Notes under the pieces: generated by a model
Databases searched by the model: none
The model's input: only the letters and a program-made list of their open reading frames with translations
Told to the model about the DNA's origin: nothing
Shown: positions 13,306 to 15,328 of the stretch, piece after piece
Position numbering within the stretch: the first letter of the stretch is position 1
How the letters are laid out: each line of letters starts with the position of its first letter
Position numbers and translations under genes: made by a program
NCBI GenBank assembly: GCA_964439135.1
Contig: CAYTNN010000101.1
Span: forward strand, 1-15,328
Length of the DNA: 15,328 nucleotides
DNA from: JAFGPJ01 sp964439135
Lineage (GTDB): Bacteria; Planctomycetota; Phycisphaerae; Sedimentisphaerales; Anaerobacaceae
Reading direction: 5' to 3'

Positions 13306-14688
13306 TTATTTTTCTTCTGTTTCTATACGGTTTTTGAATCCCTTTTCTCTTGTTGACCTAATCCGGCGATTGTCCATCCTGGTACGTGTTCGAGGTCCAA
13401 CAGGCTGCTGCTCCCTGGGGTGATAAAAGACAGCTACCTTATCATTTGGTATCTCAAAGCCTTTACTCTTGAGTAACGACCGTATTCGGGGCACCATTTC
13501 CTGCTCGATGACCCATTGCTGCTGCGGCCAAATCGCCAGATACAGGCGCACAAAATGCTCATCCGTCGGAAGGGATAATATTTCATAAGATTTCGGAGTC
13601 GAAAGGATTACTTCTTCGAACTGGCGGCCAATCTGAACGACTATTTGTGTAAGGCTGGATCTCATCTGTTCCGCAGCTTCTCGACTTGCTGCCGCCACAT
13701 CAATGTTGACGTGCTGCGCGCCTTTGATGTAGTTGCCAACCGTGGCAATATTGCGGTTTGGAATGACTACCCTCTGCCCAAGATAATTCCGCAGCTTGGT
13801 CATTCTGAGCCCCAGTTCCTGCACGACTCCAACGTGCGGCGGGATTTCCACCATATCACCGACGTTGAACTGTTCTTCAAAAACAATGAAAAAGCCTGTA
13901 ACCATATCTTGAACCAGCCCCTGGGACCCAAAGCCTATAGCCAGACCAACCACAGACAGAGAGGCCAGATAAGCAGTATAGTTGACCCCCAGTTCGTTCA
14001 GAATAAAACCGGCGGAAGCGAGATAAACGACATATTTCGAGACGTTAATTAACAGGGAATACATCGTCATTGTACGATTCTTGTGACGACTATAAAGTAA
14101 CTTCAGCGGCCCCCAATTACAATAAATCATAAAATGGATAATTGCCCTGAACATCAGCAGCAATATTCGGCAGCCCACAGCAATCACCAATATCACTGCC
14201 ATGCGCTTAATTTTGGACCTTAAGGATTTTGGGGACAGGTAAGATAGCCAGTCCTGATAGTCGCCAAAGCTGTGCATACTGACGAATTTCAAAGCTTGTG
14301 TAAGATCCCCTCCTGAGAGCGTAAGATCGGTGGCGGTCAGCTCAAACTGATAGCTGACTTCCGATGTATCTGTTTTGAGCCTGACCGTGTTTGCTTCCAG
14401 CACGTATTGACCATTCTGTTCGCCGAGACTGAAATCACCCGCCGGCGTGAGTTTGAAGACAATTTTCCTGTGGCCTATATTGCAAACCCACTCCCCGACA
14501 AGTGAAGAACGGACAGCGCCTTGCTGCTCTTTACCAATGATGCTCTGGCTTTGCTGAGACGGTAAAGAGTAAGCACACAAGCAGCAGCAGACCAAAATTG
14601 CAGCAATCACCACAGTAGCGGCGAACCGATTCGAGGGGGAAAAATCCTTCAACCGGGGAATACTCCTGTCATAGTGAAAATCCATCAT
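13306..14688 (-). CDS. MscS-family mechanosensitive channel with extracytoplasmic beta-rich domain
   Basis: A 460-residue protein of the small-conductance mechanosensitive channel family, which releases solutes on hypo-osmotic shock. A signal or first helix is at residues 22-42. Residues 62-135 form a beta-rich, lipocalin-like segment (LVGEWVCNIGHRKIVFKLTP, YVLEANTVRLKTD, YQFELTATDLTLSGG). Further helices are near 162-190 and 212-235. The pore helix and beta domain are at 240-315, with AIGFGSQGLVQD, VFEEQFNVGDMVEI and VVIPNRN, followed by the alpha-beta cytoplasmic vestibule. The C-terminus is basic (RTRTRMDNRR). The core is standard, while the N-terminal globular domain is unusual. The ATG at 14688 has GAGGAC upstream; a second ATG follows at once. 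The zinc-ribbon gene follows. Confidence 0.92.
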   Translation of the reverse strand: MMDFHYDRSIPRLKDFSPSNRFAATVVIAAILVCCCLCAYSLPSQQSQSIIGKEQQGAVRSSLVGEWVCNIGHRKIVFKLTPAGDFSLGEQNGQYVLEANTVRLKTDTSEVSYQFELTATDLTLSGGDLTQALKFVSMHSFGDYQDWLSYLSPKSLRSKIKRMAVILVIAVGCRILLLMFRAIIHFMIYCNWGPLKLLYSRHKNRTMTMYSLLINVSKYVVYLASAGFILNELGVNYTAYLASLSVVGLAIGFGSQGLVQDMVTGFFIVFEEQFNVGDMVEIPPHVGVVQELGLRMTKLRNYLGQRVVIPNRNIATVGNYIKGAQHVNIDVAAASREAAEQMRSSLTQIVVQIGRQFEEVILSTPKSYEILSLPTDEHFVRLYLAIWPQQQWVIEQEMVPRIRSLLKSKGFEIPNDKVAVFYHPREQQPVGPRTRTRMDNRRIRSTREKGFKNRIETEEK

Positions 14689-14885
14689 TACTTTGTCCTC
14701 AATTTACGTAGTCACTGATTGCCCTGTGAAACGATACACTTCGGCACCGTCGATTTTATCTCACCGGCCTGGAGAATTAAAGGTCCCCGGTATATTTTCT
14801 CCACAAAAGCCATTTGCCGACCTAAAAACTCGCTTCTTTACTCTTGACTTTTATTGCTCGCTCAAGGTTGTTGTTCCATATTAAC

Positions 14886-14961
14886 AGCGTATCTCACGGA
14901 GTTCACCCCATGAGATAACTCAAAGAACTCCAATAATCTGTGTAGATAGCGTATCTCACGG
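14886..14961. repeat. Direct 14-bp repeat pair with an inverted copy between
   Basis: AGCGTATCTCACGG occurs at 14886-14899 and again at 14948-14961, exactly 62 bases apart. TGAGATA at 14911-14917 is an inverted partner of TATCTCA at 14890-14896, giving a 7-bp stem. The second copy continues into a small GGTAA-ATG-TTACC hairpin at 14962-14974. These could be regulator half-sites, or remnants of a repeat element, upstream of the mscS gene. Confidence 0.6.
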
Positions 14962-15258
14962 GGTAAATGTTACCTACAAATTTTGAAAAAAAGTGGAAAA
15001 AGGTTAAAAAAGAGGAAGTGGCAGAGGAACAGAGACACAAAGGCACAAAGATTAAGGAAAAAGTGCCGGAAATCCCTAAAAGCTTTACGCGATACGCACT
15101 ACTCACGACGCAATACGCACAAAGAACGCCGTTTCACGGAGATTTTTTTGAAATTTCCCCGCCCTTTAAGTTGGGATTTCGTATAATACTTAACGAATTC
15201 GTATATCGTATGTAGTATGTAGTAAGTGGAATTGAGAACGTTGCCATTTATATTTACT

Positions 15259-15287
15259 ATTGTCCCTGCTTTCGCAGGGATGACAAT
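15259..15287. repeat. Short copy of the palindromic intergenic repeat
   Basis: ATTGT (15259-15263) pairs with ACAAT (15283-15287), enclosing CCCTGC-TTTC-GCAGGG (15264-15279). The TGC-TTTC-GCA core, followed by a base or two and an ATGACA half, matches the hairpin and outer arm of the larger copy at 3375-3441. It is a one-hairpin version of that element. Confidence 0.7.
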
Positions 15288-15328
15288 ATTATTTCTCTGT
15301 GGCTCAAACAACAGTGTTAATCGGTGTA

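Larger units (their letters stand above)
14689..15328. other. Gene-poor intergenic region with degenerate repeats
   Basis: I see no supported gene in these 640 bases. It holds the repeat set at 14886-14961. It also has a purine-rich stretch with AGAGGAACAGAGACAC and AAAGGCACAAAG near 15023-15049, which looks like a common dispersed intergenic sequence. Runs of CGTAT/ATACG-type words occur near 15089-15120 and 15195-15220 and resemble those at 3916-3960. The palindromic repeat copy is at 15259-15287. Short open frames here have no ribosome sites and unlikely compositions. Confidence 0.6.

Noticed and set aside
12808..14688. Functional link of the MscS channel to the c-di-AMP genes at 4012-5878
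   Set aside because: Both concern osmotic balance, but they are 7 kb apart, on opposite strands and separated by unrelated operons. Nothing in the sequence connects them.
14693..14884. A 63-codon plus-strand frame upstream of the mscS gene
   Set aside because: It has no ribosome site and an unconvincing composition, and it covers the region where the mscS promoter must lie.

Overview
The window most likely comes from a planctomycete of the Phycisphaerae / Sedimentisphaerales type. This is inference. The best evidence is the large secreted protein at 786-3254, which carries tandem PPC-like beta domains, a GEVED domain and a single dockerin-like C-terminal motif (DYNGDGLIDLNDLADF), an architecture common in those genomes. 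A Tat-exported GH5 glycoside hydrolase, CstA, Der and a CdaA/YbbR pair are compatible with it. No rRNA, tRNA, CRISPR array, transposase or phage gene is visible.

Layout. 1-785: the tail of an upstream transcription unit with a clear rho-independent terminator, one doubtful minus-strand ORF, and the leader of the large secreted protein. 786-3254: the secreted repeat protein, followed by its own terminator. 3255-3685: an intergenic region with a palindromic repeat and a consensus-perfect sigma70-type promoter. That promoter drives a plus-strand cluster: a small lipoprotein (3686-3916), diadenylate cyclase cdaA (4012-4809) and a YbbR/CdaR-like membrane-anchored protein (4844-5878). This is the c-di-AMP synthesis module.

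5859-9369 is a minus-strand cluster read leftwards: der GTPase, a 98-aa putative exported protein, the CstA-family transporter, and a 33-aa membrane miniprotein that overlaps the end of the YbbR gene. Divergent from der, 9486-10574 encodes a Tat-exported GH5-type glycosidase.

10601-11701 is a compact minus-strand operon: two paralogous four-helix membrane proteins, coupled by an ATGA overlap, followed by an overlapping Cro/CI-type regulator. Its promoter sits inside a 15-bp inverted repeat, which is probably the operator. 12049-12622 is a HicAB-type toxin-antitoxin module. Its predicted promoter is embedded in a 22-bp near-palindrome and predicts a leaderless hicA mRNA. 12808-14688 (minus) holds an MscS-family channel with an unusual extracytoplasmic beta-rich N-terminal domain and a small zinc-ribbon membrane protein. 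14689-15328 has no convincing gene. It contains short direct and inverted repeats, dispersed-repeat-like sequence and a second copy of the palindromic repeat.

The points most worth attention are: the two promoter-embedded palindromes next to their likely autoregulators; the paralogous membrane-protein/XRE operon, whose function I cannot name; the DGA to DMA change in the diadenylate cyclase active-site motif; the missed miniprotein after cstA; and the MscS fusion. Nothing here proves a wholly new system.
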